DNA of 64,000 bases from Streptomyces chromofuscus (GTDB lineage Bacteria > Actinomycetota > Actinomycetes > Streptomycetales > Streptomycetaceae): the NCBI RefSeq assembly GCF_015160875.1, contig NZ_CP063374.1, positions 310,001 through 374,000 on the forward strand, written 5' to 3'. The notes under the pieces are model-generated. The model ran no database searches. It saw only the letters and a program-made list of their open reading frames with translations, and was not told the DNA's origin. Positions 34,045-45,884 of this stretch are shown here, piece by piece (within the stretch, counting starts at the first letter, position 1; every line of letters starts with the position of its first letter). The position numbers and the translations under genes are program-made.

Positions 34045-35097
34045 ATGACCGACATCCAAGGCTTGCTGGGCGACGAGGCCAAGGACCTGCTGACCTTCAC
34101 CGCCCAAGGGATTCCCAGTGAAGACCTGGTACTGCCGGGTCCTGACTTCGTCGACCGGACCCTGTCCGCGACCGACCGTTCGCCCCGGGTGCTGCGCAAC
34201 CTGCAGTCCCTTTTCGACCACGGCCGTCTGGCCGGCACGGGATACGTCTCGATCCTGCCCGTGGATCAGGGCATCGAGCACTCCGCGGCGTCGGCGTTCG
34301 CCGCGAACCCCCGCTACCTCGACCCCAGGAACATCGTCGAACTCGCCATCGAGGGCGGCTGCAACGCGGTCGCCAGCACCATGGGTGTGCTCGGTGCGGT
34401 GTCGCGGCGCTACGCGCACAAGATTCCCTTCATCGTCAAGCTCAACCACAACGAGCTGCTGACCTACCCGAACCACTACGACCAGATCATGTTCGGCAAC
34501 GTCGAGCAGTGCTTCGAACTCGGTGCGGCCGGTGTGGGCGCCACGGTCTATTTCGGCTCGGAGCAGTCGGACCGCCAGCTGCAGGAAGTCAGCCAGGTCT
34601 TTGCACGGGCTCACGAATTGGGCATGTTCACCGTGGTGTGGTGCTACCTGCGCAATGCGGCGTTCAAGAAGGACGGCGTGGACTACTCGGTGTCGGCCGA
34701 CCTCACCGGGCAGGCCAACCACCTCGGCGTGACCATCGAGGCCGACATCGTCAAACAGAAGCAGCCGGAGAACAACGGCGGCTACACCGCGCTGGACTTC
34801 GGCAGGACCGACAAGCTCCTGTACAGCACGCTCACCACCGATCACCCGATCGACCTCACCCGCTGGCAGGTGGCCAACTGCTACATGGGCCGGGTCGGAC
34901 TGATCAACAGCGGCGGCGCATCGGCCGGAAAAGGGGACCTCGCGCAGGCCGTACGGACCGCGGTGATCAACAAGCGGGCCGGAGGCACCGGCCTCATCAC
35001 GGGCCGAAAGGCCTTCCAGCGTCCCACCAGCGAGGGCATAGAACTCCTCCACGCCGTCCAGGACGTGTACCTCGACGACAGCATCACCGTGGCCTGA
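34045..35097 (+). CDS. fbaB: Class I fructose-bisphosphate aldolase (DhnA/FbaB type)
   Basis: A 350-residue metal-independent aldolase. It forms a Schiff base with fructose 1,6-bisphosphate and splits it to two triose phosphates. The pattern [20 protein letters not shown] near the N-terminus, [20 protein letters not shown], the segment [20 protein letters not shown] with a likely Schiff-base Lys, and [15 protein letters not shown] are characteristic of the archaeal/bacterial DhnA group. GGAGGCGAG lies just before ATG 34045. Most actinobacteria rely on a class II zinc aldolase; a class I enzyme beside the phosphofructokinase gene suggests a parallel glycolytic or gluconeogenic route under stress. 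It is separated from that gene only by the convergent USP. Confidence 0.88.
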   Translation: MTDIQGLLGDEAKDLLTFTAQGIPSEDLVLPGPDFVDRTLSATDRSPRVLRNLQSLFDHGRLAGTGYVSILPVDQGIEHSAASAFAANPRYLDPRNIVELAIEGGCNAVASTMGVLGAVSRRYAHKIPFIVKLNHNELLTYPNHYDQIMFGNVEQCFELGAAGVGATVYFGSEQSDRQLQEVSQVFARAHELGMFTVVWCYLRNAAFKKDGVDYSVSADLTGQANHLGVTIEADIVKQKQPENNGGYTALDFGRTDKLLYSTLTTDHPIDLTRWQVANCYMGRVGLINSGGASAGKGDLAQAVRTAVINKRAGGTGLITGRKAFQRPTSEGIELLHAVQDVYLDDSITVA

Positions 35098-35904
35098 CCG
35101 GGGCGGCCAGGTTTCCCCCCTCGTGCGAGCGCCGATCACCAGCCACCGGCCGCGTCGCCCGCCGCGGTGATCGATGGTTCGCGTCCGCGAACCCACTGCG
35201 ATCGCAGGGCTGTCCGAAGGGGGCCGCTCCGACAGTCAGTGCCGTCGACGACATCGGGGGGCGTTCACGTCCCGCCCGACGTGCCGCAGAGCAGCGCACC
35301 GTAGGTGACGTCGACGAGGAAGCGGACGACCACCGGCCAGGACCCGGATGCGTTTCCGGAGACGGCCGGGTCAGTGGGCAGGCAGTAGGGCCGGCGGTCA
35401 CCAACCGGACAATTTCGTCCTGTGCAGCCGCGCCGTCCGGGCGGGAGGGCAGGTGGACACGTCCTCCCCACCGTGGCTGAGGGAGCTGGTGGGGTTCGGA
35501 CGCCCGCACGTCCCACATTCGGTCACCCACACGTTCGGCCCCGATCGTTGGAGGACGGCTACGAGGTGTTCTCCCACGGCACGACGGCCGGCGCAGAACC
35601 CGGCCGACCGACAGACGTCCGAAAAGGCCGTCCGGCACCCCCCACCTGGGCCGTCCGGCCCTGGCGCCCGCCGACGAGCGGGAGTGCTATGGAAGTGAGC
35701 CGAGGGCAACAGGTGACACGGCGAAGCGGAGCGAGACCGCGCACCGTGCAATGAGGGCCCGCAAGAAGCGGGCGGCCCTCGGCTCCATGAGCGTCGGCAG
35801 CGACCGTCGGCCGTCCTCTCAGGCCCGTGCCCTCCGGCGGAAATGCGGCCAGTGCCGGACTCGGCGACCCTGGAGATCAGGGGCAGTGCCGGGAGGAGCA
35901 ACCC
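35098..35904. other. Long intergenic region before the acsA-pdh operon
   Basis: About 800 bp without a recognised gene. A minus-strand frame near 35265-35350 reads SWPVVVRFLVDVTYGALLCG, possibly a remnant of an unidentified protein. At 35752-35785 the inverted repeat GAGGGCC(CGC)...GCGGGCGGCCCTC, with a 3-base bulge, forms a hairpin about 120 bp upstream of acsA. The operon promoter must lie here. Confidence 0.45.
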
Positions 35905-37695
35905 ATGCACTGGGAAACCATCCACAAGGACACCCCACCGGTCGTCCCACCCCGACTGACCGACTACGACCGGGCCCGCTCCGCCTTCACCTGGTCGCAG
36001 GCGCGCACCGCCCTGGCCGGGCTGCCCGGCGGCGGCCTCAACATGGCCTACGAGGCCGTCGACCGGCACGTGGCCTCGGATCACGCCGACAAGGTCGCGC
36101 TGTGCTGCGTCGCACGGGACGACTCCGTCTCGACCATCACATACTTCGAACTGGCCCGCCGCACATCCCGCTTCGCGAACGTCCTACGGTCACTCGGCGT
36201 CGGACAGGGGGACCGGGTGTTCACCCTGCTGGGCCGCTGCCCCGAGCTGTACGCCACCGTGCTGGGCACGCTGAAGAACACCAGCGTGCTCTGCCCGCTC
36301 TTCTCCGCCTTCGGCCCCGACCCGGTGGAACAGCGGCTGCGGTTGGGCGACGCGCAGGTCCTGGTCACCACCGCGGCCCTCTACCGGCGCAAGGTCGCCG
36401 AGCGCCGCGCATCGGTTCCCGGACTGAGGCACGTCCTGATCGTCGGTCCCGGCGCGGAGGAACTGCCCGGCACGGCCTCCTTCGACGACCTGATGTCCGC
36501 CGCCCCGGACACCTTCGCCATCCCTGCGACCTCGCCCGGGGACATGGCCCTGCTGCACTTCACCAGTGGCACCACCGGCACCCCCAAGGGCGCCGTCCAC
36601 GTCCACGAGGCCGTCGTCGCCCACCACGCCACGGCCGCGTACGCGCTCGATCTGCACCCCGAGGACGTGTACTGGTGCACCGCCGACCCCGGCTGGGTCA
36701 CCGGCATGTCGTACGGCGTCGTCGCCCCGCTGGTCCACGGCGTGACGGTGGTCGTCGACGCGGGTGACTACGACGCCCGGCGCTGGTACCGGATCCTCGG
36801 CGAACAGCGAGTCACCGTCTGGTACACCGCCCCCACGGCCCTGCGCATGCTCATGCGCGCCACACCCCGCCAGGGTCCGTACGACCTGCCGCGCTCCTAC
36901 GACCTCTCGGCGCTGCGGTTCATCGCCTCCGTCGGCGAGCCCCTCAATCCGGAGGCCGTGGTGTGGGGGCGCGACGTGCTGGGCCTGCCGGTGCACGACA
37001 ACTGGTGGCAGACGGAGACCGGCTGCATCATGATCGCGAACTTCGCCGCCGGTGAGATCCGTCCCGGCTCGATGGGAAGACCCCTGCCCGGCGTCGACGC
37101 GACGGTCCTGGCACAGGGGGAGGACGGCCGGGCGCTGGTCATCGACGGTCGGGTCACCGAGGTCCGACACCCCGATGTGGTTGGTGAGTTGGCGCTACGT
37201 CCAGGATGGCCGTCGATGTTCCGCGGCTACCTGCACGACAAGGAGCGGTACGACGCCGCGTTCGCGGACGGCTGGTATCTGACGGGTGACCTGGTCCGCC
37301 GGGACGCGGACGGCTGGTACTGGTTCGTGGGGCGCGCCGACGACGTCATCAAGTCGGCGGGACATCTGATCGGTCCGTTCGAGGTGGAGAGCGCGCTGAT
37401 GGAGCACCCGGCGGTGGTCGAGGCCGGCGTGATCGGACGGCCGGATCCGGTCGCCGGGAACGTCGTCAAGGCATTCGTGTCGGTGCGTCCCGGTGTCGAG
37501 CCAACCGCGGATCTGGAGCGGGAACTGCTGGCCTTCGGCCGCCGCAAGCTGGGCCCCGCCGTCGCACCGAGGGAGATCGCGTTCGACCAGAACCTGCCCA
37601 AGACCCGCAGCGGGAAAGTGATGCGCCGTGTGCTGCGTGCGCGTGAACTCGGTGCGCCTACGGGCGACTTGTCGACATTGGAGGGAACGGCATGA
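35905..37695 (+). CDS. acsA: AMP-forming acetate--CoA ligase
   Basis: A 596-residue acyl-adenylate synthetase, about the size of Bacillus subtilis AcsA. It makes acetyl-CoA from acetate, ATP and CoA, releasing AMP and PPi. The P-loop is [16 protein letters not shown] (about 213-228). The acetate-pocket Trp segment is WWQTETGC, the hinge is [20 protein letters not shown], and the catalytic Lys is Lys571 in TRSGKVMRR, the usual target of protein acetylation. GGAGGAG lies upstream of ATG 35905. Its stop overlaps the start of the pyruvate dehydrogenase E1-alpha gene by 4 nt, so acetate activation and pyruvate oxidation are transcribed together. Propionate or another short acid is an alternative substrate. 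Confidence 0.9.
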   Translation: MHWETIHKDTPPVVPPRLTDYDRARSAFTWSQARTALAGLPGGGLNMAYEAVDRHVASDHADKVALCCVARDDSVSTITYFELARRTSRFANVLRSLGVGQGDRVFTLLGRCPELYATVLGTLKNTSVLCPLFSAFGPDPVEQRLRLGDAQVLVTTAALYRRKVAERRASVPGLRHVLIVGPGAEELPGTASFDDLMSAAPDTFAIPATSPGDMALLHFTSGTTGTPKGAVHVHEAVVAHHATAAYALDLHPEDVYWCTADPGWVTGMSYGVVAPLVHGVTVVVDAGDYDARRWYRILGEQRVTVWYTAPTALRMLMRATPRQGPYDLPRSYDLSALRFIASVGEPLNPEAVVWGRDVLGLPVHDNWWQTETGCIMIANFAAGEIRPGSMGRPLPGVDATVLAQGEDGRALVIDGRVTEVRHPDVVGELALRPGWPSMFRGYLHDKERYDAAFADGWYLTGDLVRRDADGWYWFVGRADDVIKSAGHLIGPFEVESALMEHPAVVEAGVIGRPDPVAGNVVKAFVSVRPGVEPTADLERELLAFGRRKLGPAVAPREIAFDQNLPKTRSGKVMRRVLRARELGAPTGDLSTLEGTA

Positions 37696-38777
37696 GCCTG
37701 GCCCACCCCACCCGGACGCGGAAGGACTCGGCGCCTCCGAAGGCCGGCAAAAGGACAACGACGACCAGAGGGAACGGGAGGGCCGGAGTTCCGTCCGGGC
37801 GCGGGGACACCGGACACCGGACGGATCTGCTGGAGTCGATGCTGCGCATCCGGCGGTTCGAGGAGCGGTGCGTCGAGCTGTACAGCGCCGCGAAAATTCG
37901 CGGGTTCGTCCACCTCTACATCGGCGAGGAGGCCGTCGCCGTCGGCATCAACGAAGCCCTGACGCCCGAGGACGCAGTCGTCTCCACGTACCGGGAACAC
38001 GGTCATGCTCTGGCGCGCGGAATCACCGCCGAGGCCGCCATGGCGGAGATGTACGGCAGGACGACGGGATGCAGCGGTGGCAGGGGCGGATCGATGCACC
38101 TGTTCGACGCGAGTCGCCGCTTCTACGGCGGCAACGCGATCGTCGCCGGCGGGCTCCCCCTGGCCGCCGGCCTCGCGCTCGCCGACCATATGCGCGGACA
38201 GCCGCACGTCACCTGCTGCTTCTTCGGCGACGGGGCCTTCGCAGAGGGCGAGTTCCACGAGACCGCGAACCTGGCGGCCTTGTGGAAGCTGCCCGTGCTG
38301 CTGGTCTGCGAGAACAACCTCTACGCCATGGGAACGGCCCTGGAGCGGCACGAGGCGCAGACGGATCTGGCCATGCGCGCCGCGTCCTACGGCATGGTCG
38401 CCTGGGCCGTGGACGGTATGGACGTCGAGGCCGTCGAGCAGGCCGCCCGACGGGCCGTCGAAGGCGTCCGAACCGGCACCGGGCCGCACTTCCTGGAGCT
38501 GCGCACGTACCGCTTCCGCGCCCACTCGATGTACGACCCGGACCGGTATCGCCACAAGGCGGAGATCGAGCGGTGGAAGGAGCGGGACCCGATCAGCCTG
38601 CTCACCGACCGCATGCGCGAGAACGGTGAGCTGGGCGACGACGCATTGGCCCGGATCGAGCAGGGCATCACCGACGAGATCGACCACGCCGTCGAAGCGG
38701 CGGAACAGGCACCCGAGGAGCCGGTCGAGCACCTGTTCCACCACGTCACCAGTTCCTCGGCAGAGGCGGTGCACTGA
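37692..38777 (+). CDS. pdhA: Pyruvate dehydrogenase (acetyl-transferring) E1 component, alpha subunit
   Basis: A 361-residue E1-alpha. It decarboxylates a 2-oxoacid on thiamine diphosphate together with E1-beta. The ThDP motif [20 protein letters not shown] ends in NN ([12 protein letters not shown]). The phosphorylation-loop-like region [15 protein letters not shown] and the substrate His of [13 protein letters not shown] favour a pyruvate or acetoin-type enzyme. The first 45 residues are a basic, disordered extension ([19 protein letters not shown]). The start is the ATG in the ATGA overlap with acsA. Acetoin dehydrogenase E1-alpha is close in sequence, so pyruvate is likely but not certain. 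Confidence 0.88.
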   Translation: MSLAHPTRTRKDSAPPKAGKRTTTTRGNGRAGVPSGRGDTGHRTDLLESMLRIRRFEERCVELYSAAKIRGFVHLYIGEEAVAVGINEALTPEDAVVSTYREHGHALARGITAEAAMAEMYGRTTGCSGGRGGSMHLFDASRRFYGGNAIVAGGLPLAAGLALADHMRGQPHVTCCFFGDGAFAEGEFHETANLAALWKLPVLLVCENNLYAMGTALERHEAQTDLAMRAASYGMVAWAVDGMDVEAVEQAARRAVEGVRTGTGPHFLELRTYRFRAHSMYDPDRYRHKAEIERWKERDPISLLTDRMRENGELGDDALARIEQGITDEIDHAVEAAEQAPEEPVEHLFHHVTSSSAEAVH

Positions 38778-38779
38778 CC

Positions 38780-39775
38780 GTGGGCGTGGGCGGAACGCAC
38801 GAGGCGAAGACGACCTACCGCGAGGCGATGCGCGAAGCGCTCAGGCAGGCCCTGCGCTCCGACGACCGCGTCTTCCTCATGGGTGAGGACGTGGGCCGCT
38901 ACGGCGGATGCTTCGGCGTCAGCCTCGGTCTGCTGGAGGAGTTCGGTCCCGAACGCGTCCGGGACACCCCGCTGTCGGAGTCCGCGTTCGTGGGCGCCGG
39001 CATCGGCGCGGCCCTGTCCGGGATGCGGCCCATCGTCGAGATCATGACCGTCAACTTCAGCCTGCTCGCCCTCGACCAGATCCTCAACAACGCCGCCACC
39101 CTGCTGCACATGTCGGGCGGCCAGCTGCCCGTGCCCCTGGTCATCCGCATGACCACGGGCGCCGGACGGCAACTCGCCGCCCAGCACTCGCACAGCCTCG
39201 AAGGCTGGTACGCGCACATCCCGGGCATCCGTGTCCTGGCCCCTGCCACGCTGGAGGACGCGCGGCACATGCTGGCCCCGGCGCTCGCCGACCCCGACCC
39301 CGTACTGATCTTCGAGCACGGAAGCCTCTACAACGTCTCCGGCGAACTCCTGCCGTCCACCGCCCCCGTGGACCTCGACCACGCCGCGATCCGCCGCCCA
39401 GGCACCGACATCTCCCTGATCACGTACGGCGGTTCGCTCCCCAAGGCACTCGCTGCGGCGGACGAACTGGCCGCCGAGGGCATCAGCGCCGAGGTGATCG
39501 ACCTGCGCACGCTGCGTCCCCTGGACGACGCGGCCATCACCGTGTCGGTGGCCCGAACGCATCGTGCGGTGGTCGTCGACGAGGCATGGCGGACGGGAAG
39601 CCTCGCCGCCGAAGTGTCCGCCCGCATCGCGGAAGAGTCGTTCTACGACCTGGACGCACCCGTCGAGCGGGTATGCAGCGCCGAGGTGCCCATGCCGTAC
39701 GCCAGGCGGCTGGAGGAGGCCGCCCTGCCCCAGGTCGCCGACATCGTCGCGGCCGCCCACCGGGCGGTGGACTGA
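38780..39775 (+). CDS. pdhB: Pyruvate dehydrogenase E1 component, beta subunit
   Basis: A 331-residue E1-beta with transketolase-like pyrimidine and C-terminal domains: [60 protein letters not shown] and [19 protein letters not shown]. The Glu of MGEDVG is in the ThDP-activating position. The start is GTG 38780, two bases after the E1-alpha stop; GTG 38786 is an alternative. The heterotetrameric E1 differs from the homodimeric AceE that actinobacteria normally use for pyruvate, so this is a second, accessory complex. Confidence 0.9.
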   Translation: MGVGGTHEAKTTYREAMREALRQALRSDDRVFLMGEDVGRYGGCFGVSLGLLEEFGPERVRDTPLSESAFVGAGIGAALSGMRPIVEIMTVNFSLLALDQILNNAATLLHMSGGQLPVPLVIRMTTGAGRQLAAQHSHSLEGWYAHIPGIRVLAPATLEDARHMLAPALADPDPVLIFEHGSLYNVSGELLPSTAPVDLDHAAIRRPGTDISLITYGGSLPKALAAADELAAEGISAEVIDLRTLRPLDDAAITVSVARTHRAVVVDEAWRTGSLAAEVSARIAEESFYDLDAPVERVCSAEVPMPYARRLEEAALPQVADIVAAAHRAVD

Positions 39776-39777
39776 TC

Positions 39778-41190
39778 ATGTCCGAGTTCACCATGCCGTC
39801 CCTCGGCGCGGACATGGACGAGGGAACGCTCCTGGAATGGCTCGTGAGACCCGGTGACCTCGTCCACAAGGGAGACCCGGTCGCGGTCGTGGAAACCGCC
39901 AAGTCGACCATCGAGGTGGAGTGCTTCGAAACCGGGACCATGAGGAAGCTGCTCATCGAGCCCGGAGCGACGGTGCCGGTGGGCACGCCGCTCGCGCTGA
40001 TCGGACCGGCCGAGGAGCGGCGACCCGCCCGTCACGCACCGAAAAAGGGCAAGCCTGCCGAGCCCGCCGAGCCCGCCGAGATACCCAAACCCCCCGAGCG
40101 CCCCTCCCCGCAGCCTCAGCCCGTCGCGGTCCCGGTGTCGGCACCCTCCGCCGCTCGGCTGCCCGACCACATGGAGGCCGGTCCCCTGGTCCGGCACCTC
40201 GCCGAGCAGAGCGGCGTCGACCTGGAGACGCTGCACGGCACCGGACCCGGTGGACGCGTCACCCGGACCGACGTCGAACACGCGGCAGCCGCCCGAGCCA
40301 CCACCGAGCCACCGCGCTTGCGGGCCACGCCCCTCGCCCGGCGGCTCGCCGCCGAACTGGGCGTCGACCTCGCCACGGTGAAAGGGACGGGCAGCCGGTC
40401 GGCCATCCGCGCATCGGACGTACGCCGTGCAGCGCCCGGCCCCTCAGCCCTCACCCCGCCCGCGGCCGCCGCGCCCGTACGTCCTTCCCCTGCAGGCGCT
40501 CCTGCCACACACCCGTCCGAAGGCCGGGCGGCGGCCATGCGCCAGGCGATCGCCGGCCTGATGAGCCGCGCCAACCGGGACATCCCCCACTACTACCTCT
40601 GCACCACCGTGGACATGGCCGCCGCGACGGACTGGCTGCACGAGCACAACCGGCGCAGTCCGGTCGGTGAACGGCTGCTCCCCGCAGCCCTGCTGCTCAA
40701 GGCGGCGGCCCTGGCGGCCCGGAAGGTCCCCGAGCTCAACGGCTTCTGGACCGATGACCACTTCACGCAAGGCGAGGGCGTACACCTGGGCATGGCCGTG
40801 TCCCTGCGCGGCGGAGGTCTCGTCGCGCCCGCCCTGCACGACGCCGACACCCTGGCTCTCCCCCAACTGATGGCCGCCCTGAAGGACCTGGTCACCCGGG
40901 CCCGCACGGGCAGGCTGCGCGGGTCAGAGGTGTCCGACGCCACAATCACGGTCACCAATCTCGGCGATCAGGGCGTGGAGACGGTCTTCGGCGTGATCCA
41001 CCCGCCTCAGGTGGCCCTGGTCGGCTTCGGGCGGGTGGTCGACCGGCCGTGCGCCGTCGACGGCCTGCTGGGCGTGCGCCCTGTGGTCACAGCGACCCTC
41101 TCGGCCGACCACCGGGCGACGAACGGTGCCGTCGGTGCCCGCTACCTCACGGAGGTCGCCCGCCTTCTGCAGAATCCGGAGCAACTGTGA
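39778..41190 (+). CDS. pdhC: Dihydrolipoamide acyltransferase (E2) with two E3/E1-binding domains
   Basis: A 470-residue E2. The lipoyl domain (about 1-77) carries the lipoyl Lys42 in VETAKSTIEV. A Pro/Ala linker leads to two peripheral-subunit-binding domains: one with VRHLAEQSGVDLETLHGTGP, the other with ARRLAAELGVDLATVKGTGS. Bacterial E2 proteins usually have one. The C-terminal catalytic domain (from about 235) has LMSRANRDIPHYYLCTTVDM and ends with SADHRATNGAVGARYL. Its active-site motif HxxxDG is HRATNG here: His445 is kept but the Asp is Asn449. Activity may be altered. The acyl carrier protein gene overlaps its stop by 4 nt. No E3 gene lies in the window. Confidence 0.88.
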   Translation: MSEFTMPSLGADMDEGTLLEWLVRPGDLVHKGDPVAVVETAKSTIEVECFETGTMRKLLIEPGATVPVGTPLALIGPAEERRPARHAPKKGKPAEPAEPAEIPKPPERPSPQPQPVAVPVSAPSAARLPDHMEAGPLVRHLAEQSGVDLETLHGTGPGGRVTRTDVEHAAAARATTEPPRLRATPLARRLAAELGVDLATVKGTGSRSAIRASDVRRAAPGPSALTPPAAAAPVRPSPAGAPATHPSEGRAAAMRQAIAGLMSRANRDIPHYYLCTTVDMAAATDWLHEHNRRSPVGERLLPAALLLKAAALAARKVPELNGFWTDDHFTQGEGVHLGMAVSLRGGGLVAPALHDADTLALPQLMAALKDLVTRARTGRLRGSEVSDATITVTNLGDQGVETVFGVIHPPQVALVGFGRVVDRPCAVDGLLGVRPVVTATLSADHRATNGAVGARYLTEVARLLQNPEQL

Positions 41191-41432
41191 ACCGAACCGA
41201 AGCGCTGGACATGGTCAAGGAATCGATCACCGACGTCATCCCCGACGCCGATGTCGCGGCGCTGGGGCCCGACGACGCCTTCCGCGACGCTCTCGAGATG
41301 GACTCCCTGGACTTCCTGAGTTTCGTCCAGGTGCTCAGCGAACGGTCCGGCGTGCGCATCGAGGACGCGGACACACCCCGGCTGACCACGCTGTCCGGCA
41401 GCGCCGACTTCCTGGTCGCCCACACGCAGTGA
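41187..41432 (+). CDS. Stand-alone acyl carrier protein
   Basis: An 81-residue acyl carrier protein. The phosphopantetheine site is Ser40 in LEMDSLDFLSF, preceded by the typical helix I and loop (DVIPDADVAALGPDDAFRD). The start is GTG 41187, overlapping the E2 stop (GTGA), so it is translationally coupled to the pyruvate dehydrogenase genes. An ACP inside a 2-oxoacid dehydrogenase operon suggests that acyl groups made on the lipoyl arm may be passed to a phosphopantetheine thiol rather than CoA. There is no ketosynthase or fatty acid gene nearby. The ACP identity is firm; the partner role is inference. Confidence 0.82.
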   Translation: MNRTEALDMVKESITDVIPDADVAALGPDDAFRDALEMDSLDFLSFVQVLSERSGVRIEDADTPRLTTLSGSADFLVAHTQ

Positions 41433-41445
41433 CGCGCTCGGCGAC

Positions 41446-41600
41446 ATGCCGTTCCCGAACGTGGCCCACACACTCGCCCGCGAGCAGGTGAGCGCCGTAC
41501 CGGTGGCCGACGCCGACGACCATGTGGTCGGGGTCGTCCTGGAGTCGGACCTGAAGGCCGAGGCCGCCGTCCCGGCCGGTCACCGTTCACTCGGCGGAAC
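41446..41600 (+). pseudogene. CBS domain fragment
   Basis: The frame from 41446 reads FPNVAHTLAREQVSAVPVAD, then ADDHVVGVVLESDLKAEAA. It is one CBS half like that in the CBS-BON proteins (FKDIAEHLAEHDITAVPVVD). After that the frame turns to low-complexity Gly/Arg sequence. It is likely a remnant between the ACP and ATPase genes. A short expressed protein up to 41772 cannot be excluded. Confidence 0.5.
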
Positions 41601-41768
41601 GAGTCGCGGACGCCGCGTCGACTCCGCCGTGCCGGTAGCGGTCCCGGGCTTCGAGGGGGCGCGGGCCGAGTTGCCTCGCGGCGGGACGGGCGGTGCCATG
41701 CGGCACGACATGTCGCCGCTCGGCGGGGAGACTGGAAGCGGGGGCTCGGGCCCACGCAAGGAGAGTCG

Positions 41769-42248
41769 GTGACGGGTTTCCGGGACTTTCTGACACGGTT
41801 CCGGCCGGCGGTGTCGCCGGGCCGGGCCGCACCGAGCGGTGTCCCGGCGGACCGCTCCGCCGAGCTCCGTGCGGAACTCGCACCGCCGCTGGCCTTGCTC
41901 GAACAGGCGGAGGCGGAAGCCCGGGCCGTACGGGAACGGGCCGACGCCGACGCCGCGTCGCGCCGGCATGAAGCCGAACGGCAGGCCGAGGCGATGGTGG
42001 CGGCGGCGCGTGCGGAGGCCCGCCGCGTACGGGCACGCACCGCCGAGCAGGTGCTGCGTGCGGCCGAGGGCGAGGCAGCGGCACTGCTCGCCGAAGCGGA
42101 ACATGAGGCCGTGGCCGTACGCGAGCGTGCCAGGATCCGTACGCCCGCGCTCGCCGACCGAGTGGTCGCGCTGGTGCTGGAGGACATCGAAGCGGAGCAG
42201 GAACGCCGGGCCGCCGAACGGGGGCACCCCCCGGAGGGTGATCTCTGA
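41769..42248 (+). CDS. V/A-type ATPase peripheral-stalk subunit (G/H-like)
   Basis: A 159-residue, mostly coiled-coil protein. The centre is a long Ala/Glu/Arg helix (LALLEQAEAEARAVRERADA and onward), as in subunit G/H (AhaH, NtpF-type) that pairs with subunit E in the peripheral stalk. The start is GTG 41769. It is the first gene of the nine-gene ATPase operon and overlaps the next by 1 nt (TGATG). The low-complexity sequence means identity rests on position and helix pattern rather than motifs. Confidence 0.7.
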   Translation: MTGFRDFLTRFRPAVSPGRAAPSGVPADRSAELRAELAPPLALLEQAEAEARAVRERADADAASRRHEAERQAEAMVAAARAEARRVRARTAEQVLRAAEGEAAALLAEAEHEAVAVRERARIRTPALADRVVALVLEDIEAEQERRAAERGHPPEGDL

Positions 42249-43211
42249 TGGGCGCCGGACGGGTGGCCGGCGTGTCCCGGGCACGGGCTCTGCGGACCAG
42301 GTGTCTGGGCGCGGAGGGCATCAGGGACGTGGCCGGTTCCCGCACCCTCGAGGACGCCCTGCGCTACTTGGCGGCCACTCCGTACCGGCACGACGTCAGC
42401 CCGGGCGCGACGCCGTCCGAGGCCCAGCGCGCGGTCTCGGCGACGCTGCTGTGGCATCTCCGGGTTCTCGCAGGCTGGCAGCCGGCCACGGGCGCCGACG
42501 CCATCCGGGCGCTCGCCGCCGGGTTCGAGATCTCCAACGCCCAACACCATCTGCGGTCCTTCTCGGCCCAGGACCCGCGCTCCGCCTCGGCCGGCGCAGC
42601 GGCCGCGGACACAGGGCACCTGCCGCCCTACCGCCTTGGCGCTCTGGCCACCGCCTGGAGACGGCTGGCCCACACCCGTACGCCGTCGGAGCTGCGTGCC
42701 GCGCTGACGGCCTCCGTCTGGGGCGACCCGGGGGACGACTCCCCGGCGGCGGTCGCCACGGGTATGCGCGTCTCCGCCGCCGTACGGCTCGCCACCGCCG
42801 TCCCCGACGCGGCGCGCTGGGCGGCGGCCCGACTCGCGCTGCTGTTCGGCCGTGAGGTGTTCGTCGTCGGCCGCGGGTTGCCGGAGGTGTCCGTCCGCCG
42901 GGCGGCCCGCCTGCTCGGGCCGCGCGCGGTGGGGGCGGGGTCGTACGCCGATTTCCGGGAGGCGCTGCCGGCCACCGCGAGGTGGCTGCTGGACGACGTC
43001 GACGAGGCCGCGGACCTGTGGCGGGCGGAGGCACGGTGGTGGAACGTGGTCGAACGGGACGGCCGGGAACTGATGCGCCGGTCCCGCTTCGGTCCCCAGC
43101 CGGTGGTCGGGGCCGTGGCGCTGCTGTCCGTCGATGCGTGGCGGACCCGCGGGGCGCTGGAACTGGCCGCCAGGGGCGGTGGCCCCGGGGACTGGACGGC
43201 GGAGGTGCTCG

Positions 43212-43225
<14 letters not shown>
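42248..43225 (+). CDS. ntpC: V/A-type ATPase subunit C (AC39/V0D family)
   Basis: A 325-residue helical protein of the V0D/AC39 family. Subunit C is the funnel that links the central rotor (D and F) to the membrane c-ring. It has the usual early segment RARALRTRCLGAEGIRDVAG (around the RxxxxRLL region) and three-fold helical repeats, with YLAATPYRHDV and later DFREALPATARWLLDDVDEA. The length is typical. It overlaps subunit I by 14 nt. Divergence from thermophile homologues is large, so operon context supports the call strongly. Confidence 0.82.
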
Positions 43226-45350
<2,125 letters not shown>

Positions 45351-45354
<4 letters not shown>

Positions 45355-45884
45355 CGACCCCGGCCCCGGAGCATGCGACGGACGCGGACCCCCTCTCGCC
45401 GGTCCGGGCAGGGCTGCTGCGAGCCGCTCACGCCGACGCGGATGCGCTCCTGACCCACGCCGAGCGCGAGGCCGCGGCACTCCTCGACCAGGCCCGCGCG
45501 GAGGCTCGGGCCATCCTCGACGAGGCCCGGCGGCAGGGCGAGGCCGACGGCTCGGACGCCGCCCGCGACCTTCTCGTCAAGACCCGGCGGGACGCCAGGT
45601 CCCGGACGCTCGCCGCTCGCCGGGAGGCGTACCAGGAGTTGCGAAACGAGGCCGCCGAGCGGGTCCGCGCCCTGCGCGGGACCGATGGCTACACCTCCCT
45701 GAGGGGGTGGCTGGAGCAGCGGGCTCGTGTCCTGCTCGGTCCCGCGGCCGAAGTGACCGAACACGCCGACGGGGGCGTGGTGGCCCGGGCGCCGGGGAGG
45801 CGTGTCGACCTCTCGCTGACCACGCTGGCCGACCGCGCGGTGGACCGCGTGAGAGGGGAGGTGCGGAGCCTGTGGGAGCCGTGA
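45351..45884 (+). CDS. ntpE: V/A-type ATPase subunit E (peripheral stalk)
   Basis: A 177-residue subunit E. An N-terminal long helix (LLTHAEREAAALLDQARAEA and onward) pairs with the G/H-like subunit. The globular C-terminal part includes LRGWLEQRARVLLGPAAEV and a final helix, LADRAVDRVRGEVRSLWEP. It has 4-nt overlaps with F before and A after. Position immediately before the catalytic subunit is standard. Confidence 0.83.
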
